From Alisma plantago-aquatica (Eukaryota; Streptophyta; Magnoliopsida; Alismatales; Alismataceae), in the NCBI GenBank assembly GCA_963693085.1, contig OY856413.1, forward strand, positions 746,577,056 to 746,641,055: a stretch of 64,000 bases of DNA, written 5' to 3'. Of this stretch, positions 11,839 through 24,660 are shown piece after piece. The translations under genes were made by a program, and so were the position numbers. The notes under the pieces were generated by a model. It was not told where the DNA came from. It saw nothing but the letters and a program-made list of their open reading frames with translations, and did not search any database. Within the stretch, counting starts at the first letter, position 1, and each line of letters starts with the position of its first letter.

Positions 11839-14308
11839 ATCCTATAGGCACCCTAGCAGATAGCGTATGCCCACCCAAGTATGAGTAGGAGGTGGTTACA
11901 CATCAAGTGGAAGTGAGAGGCATCAAGATAGTTTTGTTTTAGATCAGATGCCTACAACCTTGTTGGGGTACATAATACATGGAATAGATGAAATGAATTT
12001 AGTTCTACATGATGAGATGATATGGTTTATGATGAACTTAGTCGAACTTGCGAATTTGACTTAGTTTTGAGGTTTGGACATCAAATTTGATGATACAAGT
12101 ATATATGCTTCCCCTAGATAAGACAAAGTAAAGTATGAATCAACAAGTGCCTCAGTCTCTTCTACAAAGGGGGAACCTCTAGTGTTAGGACCAATTATGG
12201 GGTTTACTCCATGAGATAAGTGAGACCCAAAGGGAGTCAGGAACCCAAACCCCAAGACATGAGAAATTATGAGAAAATTTGTGGTGATATGTCCTAAACT
12301 AGACTAACCCGGAGTGAATAAGTTGAGTTGCTATATACATGATTCCTAGAAGCTTGATGCACCCTAGAAGGACCAAACCCTAAAGATAGAGAAAGTGTTG
12401 CAAAGTCTCATACTTAAGTTGGTGGTTCCTTGTTTGGGGCTCTAGTGATTGTTGATGAAAAAGGAAGAATTGGGTAAGGATATTTAATGAGTATTGAACT
12501 ATGAAGAGAGTACCATATCCTGCTTGGGTGGGGTAATATAGATCATGTGAAATTCATAGACCTAGGGACCCTAGACCAAAGAGGGGAGACCAGGTCTGGT
12601 ACATAAATGCTTGTAGAATCGATAGAGACCATATAGATTGAGCATGGCACCCCCTAGGGTATAGGGTTAAGGGAAAGACACTGGGACTTTGATATAGGTT
12701 TGATGAGCCACTCATACAAATAGGTTTAGCACAACCATACTATCATGAAACTGGTCCAACCTCGAGAGGTGATGAATGGGTATGACATTATGAAAAACTT
12801 AGAAATAGTTTAATAAGCCCTCTGTCTGCTAGACACATACATGAAATATGAAAATATGAAGCTATTACCTGGGTATGACATAATGAAAAACTTAGAAATG
12901 GTTTAATAAGCCCTCTATCTGCTAGACACATGCATGGAATATGAAAATATGAAGTTGCTACCTAAACTTAGGATGGACCTTTAGTAAAGAGCACAACCTA
13001 ATGTGAGAAAGTGAGAATGGGATAATTCTCATGATAAATATTGAGCGTAGTTATAGTTGACATGAGGACTATGTGGTAAATAAATTTGTCTTCTTCAAAG
13101 TATGCTGGCCTCATTTGGCCTACCAAATGGTATGGAATGGATAACGTACTTGGAATATGGTATTAGGAAAAAAGTTGTTCCCATAGTCCCAAACACATGA
13201 GACAAAATGATTCAATACCATTATATCTAAACACTTCAATTTGTGGTAGCAAGGTACCAATAGTGATCCAACTCTTGAGTGATAGATCACATGATATAAT
13301 GATATAACTCTCAGATAGAATATACATATGGATGGTATAATGGAAAATATGCCCGAAGGACATGTTCCTTTGAAATAATATAAATCTTAGTACAAGTTAT
13401 TTTCTGTTGCTTTCTAATAAATGCTAGTGTTATCTTATCCTTGGATATGACATCCACTAGAAGGGTTAATTTATAAATCAATTTAAGAATGGAGGTAACA
13501 GTAAATGTCACTTAAAACATTAGAGATTAAGTGCATGAATCACAAAAGCACACATATTGAGTACGATTCTTTGGACCCATGTAAGTCATCTCTACAGGAC
13601 ACGAGGAAAAGTCACTATGGCATTGACTGACATAATGGGACCAAGGAGGTCGCCATAAGCCCAATAAATGGATATAAAGTGAAGTACATGTGCCCTAAGA
13701 GATGAAGGATATTCGGGTGAAATAATTTTAAAGGATATGATGTGCATGGATATTACTAGAGCAATCTCAATTAACATGTGCAGTGAAATAGAATAAAGTT
13801 ATGATGCCCCAATAAAACCTTTGGGAAGGGTAGGTCCACAAGTCAGCCCTATAATATTGTAGGATGACTAAAGGTACATGAGATTTATGAGGACGGGGAA
13901 TGATAATGTGCTAAGTGCATAAGGCCCTTGGGGGTTAAGAGGAGATCATTCCAAAAGTACCTATGCCCTAGAGATCTTGAGGGAATGATTAAGGATGATG
14001 AAACATGAGATGTGTATAGAAAGTCATGTGATGATGTTTGAATAAGAATCTTAAAATGAGTTATACTTAAGACTCAAATATTATGAGAAAAGATTTTCCT
14101 ATATGTGTGCATAGAATTAAGGGAATGGTGGTATTCATGGTTTGGAGTCATGTAGAGGATGGTTCAACCTTAATGAAATTAAAAGATAATGCGTGAATGC
14201 ACCGTCACTACTCTTAGAATGGGATGAACTTTGTATTTGGACTACAACCAAATGCTTATTTAATCTTGTTATGAATGTGAGAGATAGGACAAATACATGC
14301 CATACTTT

Positions 14309-14309
<1 letters not shown>
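11839..14309. other. 2.5 kb without a recognisable gene
   Basis: No ORF here resembles a known protein. The stretch is interrupted host sequence of the copia insertion on one side and abuts the TA run next to the MULE on the other. It may be internal DNA of the gypsy element whose LTRs lie at 214 and 27807, but I see no gag or pol motif to prove it. It contains one 93-bp tandem duplication (12778-12963). Confidence 0.5.
12778..12963. repeat. 93-bp tandem duplication
   Basis: The segment starting GGGTATGACATTATGAAAAA at 12778 recurs at 12871 with a handful of substitutions. The copies are 12778-12870 and 12871-12963. Confidence 0.9.

Positions 14310-14375
<66 letters not shown>
14310..14375. 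repeat. (TA)n-(GA)n microsatellite at the left MULE border
   Basis: About 25 TA units run directly into seven or eight GA units. A second TA run (26071-26100) borders the element on its other side, so the MULE probably inserted in a TA-rich target. The expected 9-bp target duplication would be hidden in these runs. Confidence 0.9.
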
Positions 14376-14424
14376 TTACTTTTAGTTTCCCGCATGGGAA
14401 ACTTAATTACCCTACCCGGCAATA
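14374..14424 (+). repeat. MULE left terminal inverted repeat
   Basis: It contains GGGAAACTTAAT and CTACCCGGCA in the same order and spacing as the reverse complement of 26025-26072. The outer boundary is uncertain because it runs into GA repeats. Confidence 0.75.
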
Positions 14425-14523
14425 ATACTCCCACAACCCGAAACCTGTTATAGAGGAAAAAAAGTGGAAAAAAAAACATTCGAGTGGAAGCAGTGAGAAA
14501 ATAGCGGAAAGAGCAGCTAGCGA

Positions 14524-15232
14524 GTGAAGAAAAACCCCAATTCCTCTACTCAATCCATCACCCTCCCTAGTGATTTCTCCCGTTGTCGGCAATCTCACCA
14601 GCGAAGACATCACCCAACTACTCCATCACCACCTCCTCCGTCATCACCTCCTCCAGTCACTCCTTCATTGACTCGTCAGTTACTTAGAGATGACAAGGAC
14701 AAAGAGTGCCTCGCGGAAATCGTCGACATTGCCTCCGTGGAGAAAGAATAGATAGACAGTGGTCGAAATAGGCAATGACGACTTTGAAATGCACCAGTTT
14801 CAAGTCGATGAGAAGATGGCAAAATAGGCAGAAGAAGCAGGAAAAGCAACATCGGCCGTGGAAAGGGAATTACAAGAACAGACTACTCCGACAACTCCGA
14901 AAGGGGATAAGAAAGAGGCTACCAAGGCCACAGAAGAAGAAGAAGATGGGAAAGATGAAGCTACGGAAATGGAGAAGGGGTTTGCTACTGAGACTCCTCA
15001 GATAATACAGAAAGAGGTCAAAACAGGAGCTGCGATGGCTACTGAAGGAGATAAGCAAGCTACTTCTTCGACACATCAGACACAAAAGAAAGGGAAAAAA
15101 GGGGTTACAACTCCCCCATGGATCAAACCTCCATCAGAAAGTGCAAAGCGTAGTAAGGTTACTACTACTGGTCATGGAGGCAACATAGCTACTGAGAAGA
15201 AAGAAGCTGCGCGCAACAAAGTGAGAAAATAA
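14524..15232 (+). pseudogene. Pro- and Lys/Glu-rich 5' exons of the MULE-borne gene
   Basis: A first open stretch (14524-14751) encodes a Pro/Ser/Thr-rich segment. A second (14858-15232) encodes a low-complexity, Lys/Glu/Thr-rich protein ending at a stop, with stops between them. Similar Glu/Lys-rich linkers flank the conserved domains further downstream, so I take this as the decayed N-terminal end of the Ulp1-like gene. I recognise no domain. Confidence 0.4.
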
Positions 15233-15361
15233 GAACAACAAGGTAATTTGTGTTTGCATGCATGCTACAACTGTTGTGTCTTTGACCTTCTCTACATCCT
15301 ACCCCTCCTACTATGCAGGCTACTACTGATGTGTCAATGTATGATAGTTACTACATTAAAA

Positions 15362-15790
15362 CTAGATGATGTAGCTAGAGTAACTACACCAATAGATTCG
15401 AGTAACTATGAGATAGTCTCGAGTAACTATTATAATAGGAAGAGTTATGCTCGAGTAACTGAGAGTAATGCTTGAGTAACTGAGAGTAATGCTTGAGTAA
15501 CTAAAATTAATGCTTGAGTAAATAAAATTAATGCTTGAGTAACTATTACAAATGCTTGAGTAACTGAAATTAATGTTTGAGTAACTGAAATTTATGCTTG
15601 AGTAACTATTATAGAATGCTTGAGTAACCGAGATTAATGCTTGAGTAACCGAAAATAAAGTTTGAGTAACTATTACAGAATACTTGAGTAACTGAAATTA
15701 ATTTTTGAGTAACTATTACAATATGCTTGAGTAACCAAAAGTAATGTTTGAGTATTTATTTCCGAAAGTAATGCTTGAGTAACAAATAGT
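15362..15790 (+). repeat. GAGTAAC octamer array A
   Basis: About 20 copies of TGCTTGAGTAACT and close variants lie at spacings of about 19-26 bases. The block lies between the Lys/Glu-rich region and the plant-mobile-domain exon, so it would be intronic in the MULE-borne gene. Confidence 0.9.
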
Positions 15791-16269
15791 GTCTCACACA
15801 CTAGACATATCAATTAAACTAGAAAACAATATTATTAAGCTAAATACTACATTCTTGGAGTAACTCTATTCGTATGCAGAAGAAGAAAGCAAAGGGGATG
15901 AGGAGAGTAAAAATGCAAATCAGAAACAGAAAGAGACAGAAAAGGCTAGTGAAGAAGAAGGTGATGTAAAATGAAGAAAAACAAAAACCAAGGGGAAAGG
16001 GAAGGAATAAGCAACTGAAGAGAAAGGGAAGGCTGACGGTGATACAGAAGAAGAGGAAAGAAGAAGAAGGAAATAGAAAGGAAAAGATAAGGCTACAAAT
16101 GAGGGGGAAAAAGCAAAAAGAAATAAGAGAACACAAAAGGGAAAAGGAAACACAACTGAAGAGAAAGGTAAGATTGTATGGAATTGTAATTGTTTTAATT
16201 TTTAGTTACTTGCAGTTTATTAAATTGCTTTTACAAAATAAACAATGAGCTTTAACAATAAATTTTGAT

Positions 16270-19200
16270 ATGTTTGCAGTGGGAGTAAATAGACTGTACC
16301 ACAAGTACTCCTTAAAGAGCTACATCAACACCAATAAGAGCATGGTGTATACAAAAGAACAACTTATGATGCTAAGCTCAACAGCCTTTGCAAACCTCGT
16401 AAAGATGCCAAATCTTGCGGTTGACATAGGCTTGTTAGAGGATTTAATATATAGATATGTCAATGAAGACATATTTCTACTGGCCACTGGCGAAGAGAGA
16501 AGGATGACAGTAGATGATGTGGGGATAATTCTAGGTATCCCTAGCAAAGGTATAGAAATAAAACAAAGGAAAGATTCTGACATAGTAAAGTTGATATGGC
16601 AAGAGTTTGCCAAGGTGACTTGTAAAAATAGAAATGAAGGTGAGACCTCAAAGAGGTTGAGAGAAAAGGATGTCTTGCATAAGGACAACTTAACAAAACT
16701 TTGGCAAGAATATGTCAAGACCAAAAATCCAGCGGACAATAAAAATATGTGCCGCGTTTGGATGTTGCACCTACTGGCAACATTCCTAATCCCAGACACC
16801 AGATATTCACACCAATCTACATTATCCACTACCTAGATGATGTCACTGCCACTGGGCAGATGAATTGGGCAAAGCTGGTGCATGGGAGTATCTTCAAGAA
16901 TATGAAGATGCTGAAGGAGAATGTCCAGCTAAGAAGGAAAGGAGAGAAAGGGGCTAAGAACACCATGTACACAACAGGCTGTGTCATGTGCCTATGTGTA
17001 AGTGAAGAAAATCATATTCATCTACATTGATACAATATTGACTATGGGGGGGGGGTAGTTACATATGCATTATATTTTCTATATGTTACATGCAGGTTTG
17101 GGCATATGAGATGACAAAGATGGCAAAGCCAACATTCCTTGACTCCAAGCCAAGGATAAAGAAGTGGGCTGCGCCAGTCGAGAAATTGATGGAATTAGGG
17201 GCAGTGGACCCTAAGGATGTAAGATTATCTAATCTTTGTTACAAAATATAATATACAACATAATCATACATGTTTCATTTTGTGACACATTATTTTTATT
17301 TATATGTTGGACATGTTTATAAAAGGATAGTGGCAAACCAGGGAGATGATTGGTAGGATACAAAATCATCGAAGGACATGCCAGCAAAATGTAAGCCAAC
17401 AACCAATAAGGTACCAAAAAAGCCAATCATCGAAGAGGGAGGCACTCCTGACACCTCCACCCTGGAGACAAGAATCCAAATGTTGGAGGAGGAGCTCAAA
17501 ATGCATAAGGAGATCTGCACAAGAATAAGTGTTGAGAAATTCACTGAGCTGCAGATGGAGAATAAAAGGCTAGAAGAAAGAATAGCCAAGTTAGAAGAAG
17601 AAAATAAAAATCTAAAAAGAAAGTGGGAAGATGAGGGTGACAAATCACAGTCACTTGAAAGTGGATTCAAAGAATTTGTAGAGGGTTTTGGCTCGGTGAA
17701 TGTAGATGAACCAAAAGACACACCGGCAAAGGATGTCGACCTACCGACGAAGTGAAGAAGGCTGACCCTCAGAAAAAAATATGTGGAATCAGAAGATCAC
17801 AGTAAGGACAGGAAAAATGCTGATGAAGAGGAGAAGAAAGAAACAAAAGATGATAGTTCTGAACAACCAAAGTCTGCAGAAGATGCAGAACAAAAGAAAC
17901 AAGAAGGAAGTGAACAACATGAGAAGATAGTAGTAGAAGAAGAAGGGCAGAAGGAGCCCAGAAAAAAGATTAAAGAAGAAGAGGAAGAAGGAAGAACTAA
18001 AGATAGGAAGCATAGAGAAAAATGTGAAGAAAAGAAGGGAGGAAAAGGTAAGTTTCATCTTCTTTCAAGTATATCATAACTGCAAGTAATGCTTGAGTAA
18101 CTGAACCTAAAGCTTGAGTAACTGAACCTAATGCTTGAGTAACTACAAGTACGGCTTGAGTAACTAAACCTAATGCTTGAGTAACTGAACCTAATGATTG
18201 AATAACTGAATGTAATGCTTGAGTAACTGAAAGTAATGCTTGAGTAACTGAGAGTAATGATTGAGTAAATGATAGTAATGCTTAAGTAACTTGTGCAAAA
18301 TGAAGATTGATTCTAACATGGATTGCTCTATTGTTGTTGATAGCACAAGATGTCAAATTTCATAGGTTTTGAACATTTCAAAACAAAAGAAACCAAAAAA
18401 ATTGTCCATCACTTCATGGACAACATAGAAGAAATGTAAGAGAATTGGTTATTGTCAAGTGTAAAATGATAAAACATTACTGTTTCAATATCCAACTCGT
18501 ATGTATAACATCTATAAAAATAATTGGCAGGTCAAAATGAGAATGGAAATTCAGTGAAGACACTTGGTGCACGGGGAAGGACCTCGCCGCCATCCTGTAC
18601 AAGGATCAAATGACGCAATCACCTATAAGAAACAAGAACGTAGTGTAACTCTTTGAAATAGATAATTTGGATTGCTAAACTAAGAAAGCTTTTGGTTTTT
18701 TCAGGTTCTCGACTGCTTTGTACAGATGCTCAAGGAGAGCACAAGCAAGCAGAGGAAGAAGGGGTTGACGTGGCATTGCATGAGAACTTATGCTCTGGTA
18801 AAACAAATAAACTTTGCATACAAATTTACATGAAATTACAATATAGAAACACAAACTGAAACTTATAGATGTGAATTTTAAACTCTACATTTGCAGCAGA
18901 AGCTATCATTTGATGTTGAGAACATCACCATGGAGCAGATTGACATGCTATCTCCACAATTCAACGTTCTGATGAAAGATTGGGACGCAATGGACTCAGT
19001 GTTCACAATACTAAACAACGACAACCACTGGCACTTGTATGAAGCAAGTTTTAGGGATGGAGCACACCGGTCTTATAATTCAATGAGTTGGAGTAGCAAC
19101 TCAAGAAAAGAATTCAATAGATGGGTAAGTGATCTATAAAAATTAACTCTATTAGTAGTGGATTGAAAGGATAAATGTTCTTTAATTGATGATGAATAAA

Positions 19201-19660
19201 CGTTTTGTTTTTTTAATGCAGGTGGGTATAGTGCACGAATTCTTTAGGGGTGCACCGGAAAAGGGGAGCCAGTTGTCACAGTGGGAACGGGAGTACCTGA
19301 TCTTCCCACAGTAGGAAGAAGACTCACTTGACTGTGGAATCTTCGTCATGAAGTACCTAGACTGCCTAGTCAATGGAAAAACTATGGACTTCACCTGCAA
19401 AGACATACTAGCAATAAGGGCTGATGTTTTTCAGTGAATGATGGCAAGGGGGTAGCTGCAGCCTCTAAAAGAGGATGAAAAAGATGAAAGTGAAGACATC
19501 AAAGAAGGTAAATCTAATGAGAACAAGGGAATAGAAGATGAAGCTGAGAAACAAAAAGAAATAGAGAAGAATGAAGAAACAACAACAAAAATGCATGAAG
19601 AACAAATCCCAGTGGAAGAAATAGTTACAAGCCTTGATAAATGGCTAAAATCCAGCTAAA
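16270..19660 (+). pseudogene. Plant-mobile-domain / Ulp1 (C48) peptidase-like gene, broken
   Basis: Exon-like blocks show, in order, several parts. A plant-mobile-domain-like region (16330-16997, then 17096-17218) includes LLEDLIYRYVN, MTVDDVGIILGIPSKG and YIIHYLDDVTATGQMNWAKL. A coiled coil (17378-17755) and a Glu/Lys-rich linker (17783-18050) follow. The peptidase core lies in blocks at about 18540, 18705, 18898-19122 and 19222-19440. C48 enzymes cut SUMO or similar conjugates with a His-Asp-Cys triad. Here NHWHL and LDCGIFVMKY keep His and Cys, but the expected Asp in YDS reads YNS. Defects are a frameshift near 16800, an in-frame TAG just before the Cys block (about 19312-19314), and a stop after ADVFQ. 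Splice sites are mostly GT-AG. It is surely non-functional as a protease. Confidence 0.72.
18075..18295 (+). repeat. GAGTAAC octamer array B
   Basis: About ten copies of CTTGAGTAACTGA-like units with roughly 21-base spacing follow a GTAAG donor at the end of the Glu/Lys-rich exon. This places them in an intron. Confidence 0.9.
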
Positions 19661-19724
19661 AAACTGGATTATTGATTTGATTGTAAAATAAGAACAATAG
19701 CCTTATGTTATTATATTGTATAAG

Positions 19725-20020
19725 CTCCGTGAAAGCCTGAATGTATAGCTGTTCTTGAATGTACAACTGTGAAAAGCCTGAATTTACAGCTGATCTTGAT
19801 GTACAACTCATCTTGAACAATATTGATTTTGCCCTTGTATTTTGGATGAATGTAGAATAGGCTTCTGTAATTCGGATGTATAACCACTGTGAAAAGCCTG
19901 AACAATAGGCTTCTATTATTCTAATGTATAAACTCTATGAAAAGACTGAATGTACAACTGATCTTGATGTACAACTCATCTTGAACAATATTGATTTTGC
20001 CCTTATATTTTGGTAGAATG
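19725..20020 (+). repeat. Imperfect tandem repeats downstream of the Ulp1-like gene
   Basis: Phrases such as AAGCCTGAATGTA, CTGATCTTGATGTACAACTC and AACAATATTGATTTTGCCCT recur two or three times. There is no ORF of note; this is likely the 3' untranslated and spacer DNA of the MULE. Confidence 0.7.
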
Positions 20021-20159
20021 TACAACTGATTAAAATGGATTATTTATTAGTGTGCTGCAAAAAGACGGAATGTACAACTGATCTTGAATGCTATGAATAC
20101 ATTTATGGTTTGAATGCTTATGTTCTTGAATGCTTTAAATACCTTTATGCTTTGAATGT

Positions 20160-20715
20160 TGTAAGAGTAACTCTAAAACCACTATGAGTAACTGATACAA
20201 CCATGCGAGTAACTAAACTGAAAGTAACAAAATGCTTGAGTAACTGAAAAGTAATGCTTGAGTAACTAAAATTTAATTCTTGAGTAACTGAGAGTAATGC
20301 TTGAGTAACTGAGAGTAATGGTTGAGTAACTGAAAAAACCCTATGAGTAACTGTCACAACCCTGGAGTAACTGAAAAAACATTGTGAGTAATTGAAAAAG
20401 GACTAAGAGTAACTGAAAAAACATTGTGAGTAACTGTGACAATTCTACGAGTAACTGTGAAACACTAGAAGTAACTATGACAACAATGCGAGTAACTGAA
20501 CAAGCACTACGAGTAACTCAAATAGCAGTTAGAGTAACTGTGAAAACAATACGAGTAACTGAAAAAGCACTACGAGTAACTGTGACAACCTTGCGAGTAA
20601 CTGAACGAGCACTACGAGTAATTCTAACAACAATAAGAGTAACTGTGATAGCCTAGAAAAGAAACACTATGATTCAAACTTAGTTGCTCTTATACTTTGT
20701 AAGAGTAAATGTGAC
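20160..20715 (+). repeat. GAGTAAC octamer array C
   Basis: This is the largest block, with roughly 25 copies. In the second half the spacing is close to 21 bases, which creates a by-product ORF (20426-20656) with a seven-residue period (RVTEKAL, RVTVTTL and the like). It lies between the Ulp1-like gene and the transposase gene. Confidence 0.9.
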
Positions 20716-20719
20716 AACA

Positions 20720-21481
20720 CTAAGAGTATCCATTGCACACAAAGACAAACACATATTCTTCAAAAAGAATAACAACTAATCAGAATATATTCTTTGTAAC
20801 ATATTCATAGTATACATACAACTGCTGGAGTACAAGGTAACACAAAGATAGATTACAAACACAAGTGAAGTACATAGAGGGTTACAAAATCATTTTCATA
20901 AAACTACACAAAAAGAACAACCCATTACAAATTTGAACATGCCTCACTGACACACTAATCAACTACAAACTCCACTAAAAAAGATAGAACCACATATACA
21001 TCAATAGCAGTAGCAACAACACCAGAACACGCGCAGTAGAAATAGTAGCAGCAACTCCCAATCAACAAAACAAGAATGATCTTAACAGCAGTAGTAGTAG
21101 CAGCTCATCACACTAGAAGTAGCAATAGCACATAACCATCAACAACAGTAGCATCAACAACACATCACAAGAGCATTAGCAGTAGCACATATCCATGAAT
21201 TGTAGTAGCAGCAACAACTCCCAATCACATGATAAAAGAACAAACAAAACCACAATAAGCAGCACCAGGATGCTCCCCACAATCAACAATAGGAGCATAA
21301 AATAAATCTTAGCGAGCAACACCAAGAGCTGGAAGAGAAGAACATAATAGATCAGTAGCTGGATAAGATAACAAATATAAACATCAAACACAAACAAACA
21401 ACACAAGCAGCACCAGATATAGTCGTTGAGTAGTAAACAACAACAACATATAGTCTAGAAAGAGCATCACTGTAGAATGGA
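20720..21481. other. Intergenic low-complexity DNA between the two MULE genes
   Basis: This region has no gene. From about 21000 to 21210 it is rich in AGCAGTAGCAACAAC-like words. The minus-strand ORF at 21176-21406 is only the complement of this low-complexity stretch. Confidence 0.6.
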
Positions 21482-23713
21482 CTACTTATTAGGACAGTTC
21501 CTACTGTCATGGTTAACACCAAACTCTAAGCAATTCTTACACTGCCTCTCTCCTTTAGACTGGGCAATCTCAACTCCAGATTTAAACCTCGCATATGTGG
21601 ATTTGGGTCTCCCCTTAGTTTTGCAAACATTGGGGATATGAACCTTGACAGCGAAAGAAGAAGTTGTATTTGAAGCAGTTACACCAACACCTACATCTGC
21701 ACCAGTATCAGTGAGATCCAATTCTAACAGCTCCTTTCGCAAGGCTAGCAATTTTTCATGGAAAAGATCTACAACATTGTTCCTACACGCTGTGTTCACA
21801 ATCGAATTGCAGGCAGAAACAAGCTTAAGAGTCCTCCCAGTGGATGGATGACTAACTGACGCTTTGCCAAAAATCAAAGGATGTTCTCTGTACCCTTTGG
21901 TCCACCTCTTAAGTTTGTATGGCTCAGGAAGAGTGTAAAACTCATGACTCTTCAAATAAGACAGGATGTGCCTGCAAGAGATACCTTTGACTTCCAACAT
22001 GCAACAGTTGCAAGAAACAATCTCACTCGATGACTTTTTCTTCAAGATGCGGGTAGATCCAAGGCCACTGACACGATACACTTCAAACACACCCTCTTTT
22101 GAAGCTTCCTTTACATTGTAGATCATGATTTGATGAACCTCACTCTGAAAGATCTTAAAGATTGACTTGGTGTATATACCTCTCATCTGCTCCTCCAGAG
22201 GCCACAGTGATGACAAAGGGAGATTACTATACTCATCTTCAAAGTCTTTGAAAATTTCAATCTCCCGTACATGAGAGTACGCAGTCTCCAATGAACATAC
22301 AAGTTCAAAGAGAGTCTTCCTACTATACACATGGCTTCTAATGAACGCATTCAAGCTCTCACTCCTCTGTGTTGTCCTGATGCCCGTAAAGAAGGAAGAC
22401 TGTATATAGCACGAAACCCACTCCGAACACATCACATACATGTCAGACAGCCAAGTAATGGAAGATAGACCATACTCCTCAACAAAAGAATCCCACCCCT
22501 CTTCAAATATACCGACATCATCAACATTCCACACACAATCATTCAAGGAGCTTATGATCTGGTCCTTGTTAGGAAGACCACCACGCTTAGAGGGAAATTT
22601 TTGTAGGATGTGCCAGCTGTAGAATCGATGCTTGCAATTTGGAAAAATAGTAAGGATATAAGGATTCATAGCCGAGTCTTGATCGATTATGATGGACACC
22701 GACTCTTTGCCAAAAAAAAGTAGATACTTCTTGAAAACCCAGAAAAATGACTCGTACTTCTCGTCAAACATAAGAGCTCAAGAAAACAAGACCGTCTTAC
22801 GACGGTGATCAACACCACCAAACATTCCAAAAACCATCAAATACTTGTTGGTGCAATAGGTGGTGTCAAAAACAATCGCCTCGCCAAACAACCCGCAGTC
22901 TTCAACAGAAACAAGATCAGCCCAAAAGAGACGAGTCAAGCAACAATCAGGATTGTTTTGGTATGTATAGAAGAATTTCTGATCGAGTACCTTAAACTTG
23001 GAAAACCGATCCAAGACCATGTCGACGTCTTACTTGTCCGACTCTTTCCTCTTGCTACTGATGTGTCCATGAGCTTGTCTGCTGGTAAATGTCAGATTTT
23101 CATAGCCACCAGACTCGGATGCCATCAATGCAATTTGTCTCGATACATGTATGTTAGCTTGGCTCATGGAAGTAAGGATATCTTTTTGAGTTTCATCAAG
23201 AGATGAGTTACACTTCAGGTAACAAAGATGTGCATCATCAACAAGATCATGGTTGTGTTCCTCAACAAAGGCAGTCACAACCTACATGGATGAGGACTTG
23301 TTTAGTGTGAGTCGGATCATGGCTCCACAACCACACCTCTTCACAGATCGCTTGTTCTTCTTAGACATATTTTCCTGCAACTTACCCACTTTATCACAAA
23401 TGGGGCTCAGAAGCCCTCTTGACCTCTTAAAACAACCCATTGTACCCTGCTTGTCACAAACCAGATCTTTGGCAATGAGAATCTTAGTTCCCCATTCATA
23501 ACTATTATCATCTTTCCTGATATTAAAACCAATCATGCCAGCATAGCTAGAATAGAATGAGATAGCTTCATCTAAACTTCCAAAGTGGAGACCAATTTTA
23601 GGAACTACAGCTGGGGGCAGAGTGGAAGCACCAACAGAAGGATAAGAATTAGCATTATCATTATCAAGGCTGACATTTGAATTAGCAGCATCTGTATCAA
23701 GGCTAGGATCCAT
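21482..23713 (-). pseudogene. FAR1-like MULE transposase, three in-frame stops
   Basis: One reading frame of 744 codons runs from ATG at 23713 down to 21482 and is interrupted only by stops at 23282-23284, 23030-23032 and 22778-22780. The N-terminal part resembles the FAR1 DNA-binding domain (FNIRKDDNSYEWG, the CGCGAMIRL block, then EEHNHDLV). The central part is the MULE transposase domain with DTTYCTNKY and IIIDQDSAMN, where the first catalytic acidic residues of the DDE enzyme normally lie. A SWIM zinc finger follows (CNCCMLEVKGISCRHIL), then a C-terminal Cys-rich knuckle (CKNCLEFGVNHDSRNCP). The enzyme would bind the element ends and cut and paste the DNA. Lack of frameshifts suggests fairly recent inactivation. 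The GAGTAAC block D begins about 15 bases upstream of the ATG. Confidence 0.88.
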
Positions 23714-23727
23714 TACAACATCTGGGA

Positions 23728-24145
23728 GTAACTCAGCAGGACAGAGGAGTAACCCTGAAACAACAGAGAGTAACTCTATCAGGCCAAAGAGTAACCCAAC
23801 ATAACAAATGAGTAATTGAAAGAAGATTTGTATTCCAAATTACAAATCAGAATAAAATAGATTTCCAAGTTGGACATAAACACTTGAATTGAAGAAGAAA
23901 ATACAGAAAGGTAACTTGGATAAACAAGGCTATATGTAGATTTCCAAGTGAGCTTCACAACAGTAGAAAAAAGAGCAAGGATTTGAAACCGATGACTATA
24001 GATATGTTCACCTGATAATTAGAAGACCACCAAATAAGGTTCTCAAATACACCAGAGTAACTCAGCAGGACAGAGGAGTAACCCTGAAACAACAGAGAGT
24101 AACTCTGTCAGGCAGAAGAGTAACCCAGCATAACAAATGAGTAAC
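23728..24145. repeat. GAGTAAC arrays D and E (duplicated 90-bp block)
   Basis: Two nearly identical segments, 23728-23817 and 24054-24145, share GAGTAACTCAGCAGGACAGA and four more GAGTAAC cores. They lie in the 5' leader region of the transposase gene. The motif keeps the same strand as in arrays A to C, that is, antisense to the transposase. Confidence 0.88.
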
Positions 24146-24219
24146 TGCTTCAAAAACAAAAAATGCAAACACAAAATTGGGTTTATTTCAAACATAAAAG
24201 CCAGAGAAATGTATACACA

Positions 24220-24660
24220 TTGTGAATACAAACATTAGAGAGATGAAAATACATTGTGAATACAAAAGTCAGAGAGATGAATACACATTCTTTTGTATTT
24301 TCTACTATAATTCAATCAGTATAGATATATTAGTATTCCAAAGTACAAATCAGAATAAAATGGATTTCAAGTTGGAAAGACACTTGAATAGAAAAATTGG
24401 TATACACATTACAAATCAGTATTCTCTTGGAAAATTAGTATACACATTACAAATCATATTTCCAGAGAGATGAACCCACATTTGTTACAAATCAGTATTC
24501 TCTTGGAAAATCAGTATGCACATTACAAATAAGTATTCTCTTGGAAAATCAGTATACACATTACAAATCAGATTTCTAGAGAGATGAATACACACTTGAA
24601 TTGAAAAATCAGTATACACATTACAAATTAGATTTCAAGAGAGTTGAATGCACATTGTTT
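24220..24660. repeat. Short dispersed repeats upstream of the MULE transposase
   Basis: The phrases CAGTATTCTCTTGGAAAAT and AGTATACACATTACAAATCA recur four to five times, and related wording reappears at 25340-25490. There is no gene. Confidence 0.75.

Noticed and set aside
14135..14479. ORFs with long Tyr-Ile runs
   Set aside because: They are translations of the TA microsatellite.
15362..15790. CRISPR-like array of regularly spaced octamers
   Set aside because: Spacing is irregular, repeats are too short, there are no cas genes and the DNA is plant nuclear; these are dispersed motif blocks of a MULE.
15840..16153. Minus-strand ORFs rich in Phe, Leu and Ser that look like membrane proteins (also 17789-18058)
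   Set aside because: They are the complements of Lys/Glu-rich coding stretches of the MULE-borne gene.
20426..20656. ORF with a heptad RVTxxxL repeat as a real repeat protein
   Set aside because: It is produced by the 21-base spacing of the GAGTAAC array, lies between genes and has no supporting start or splice context.
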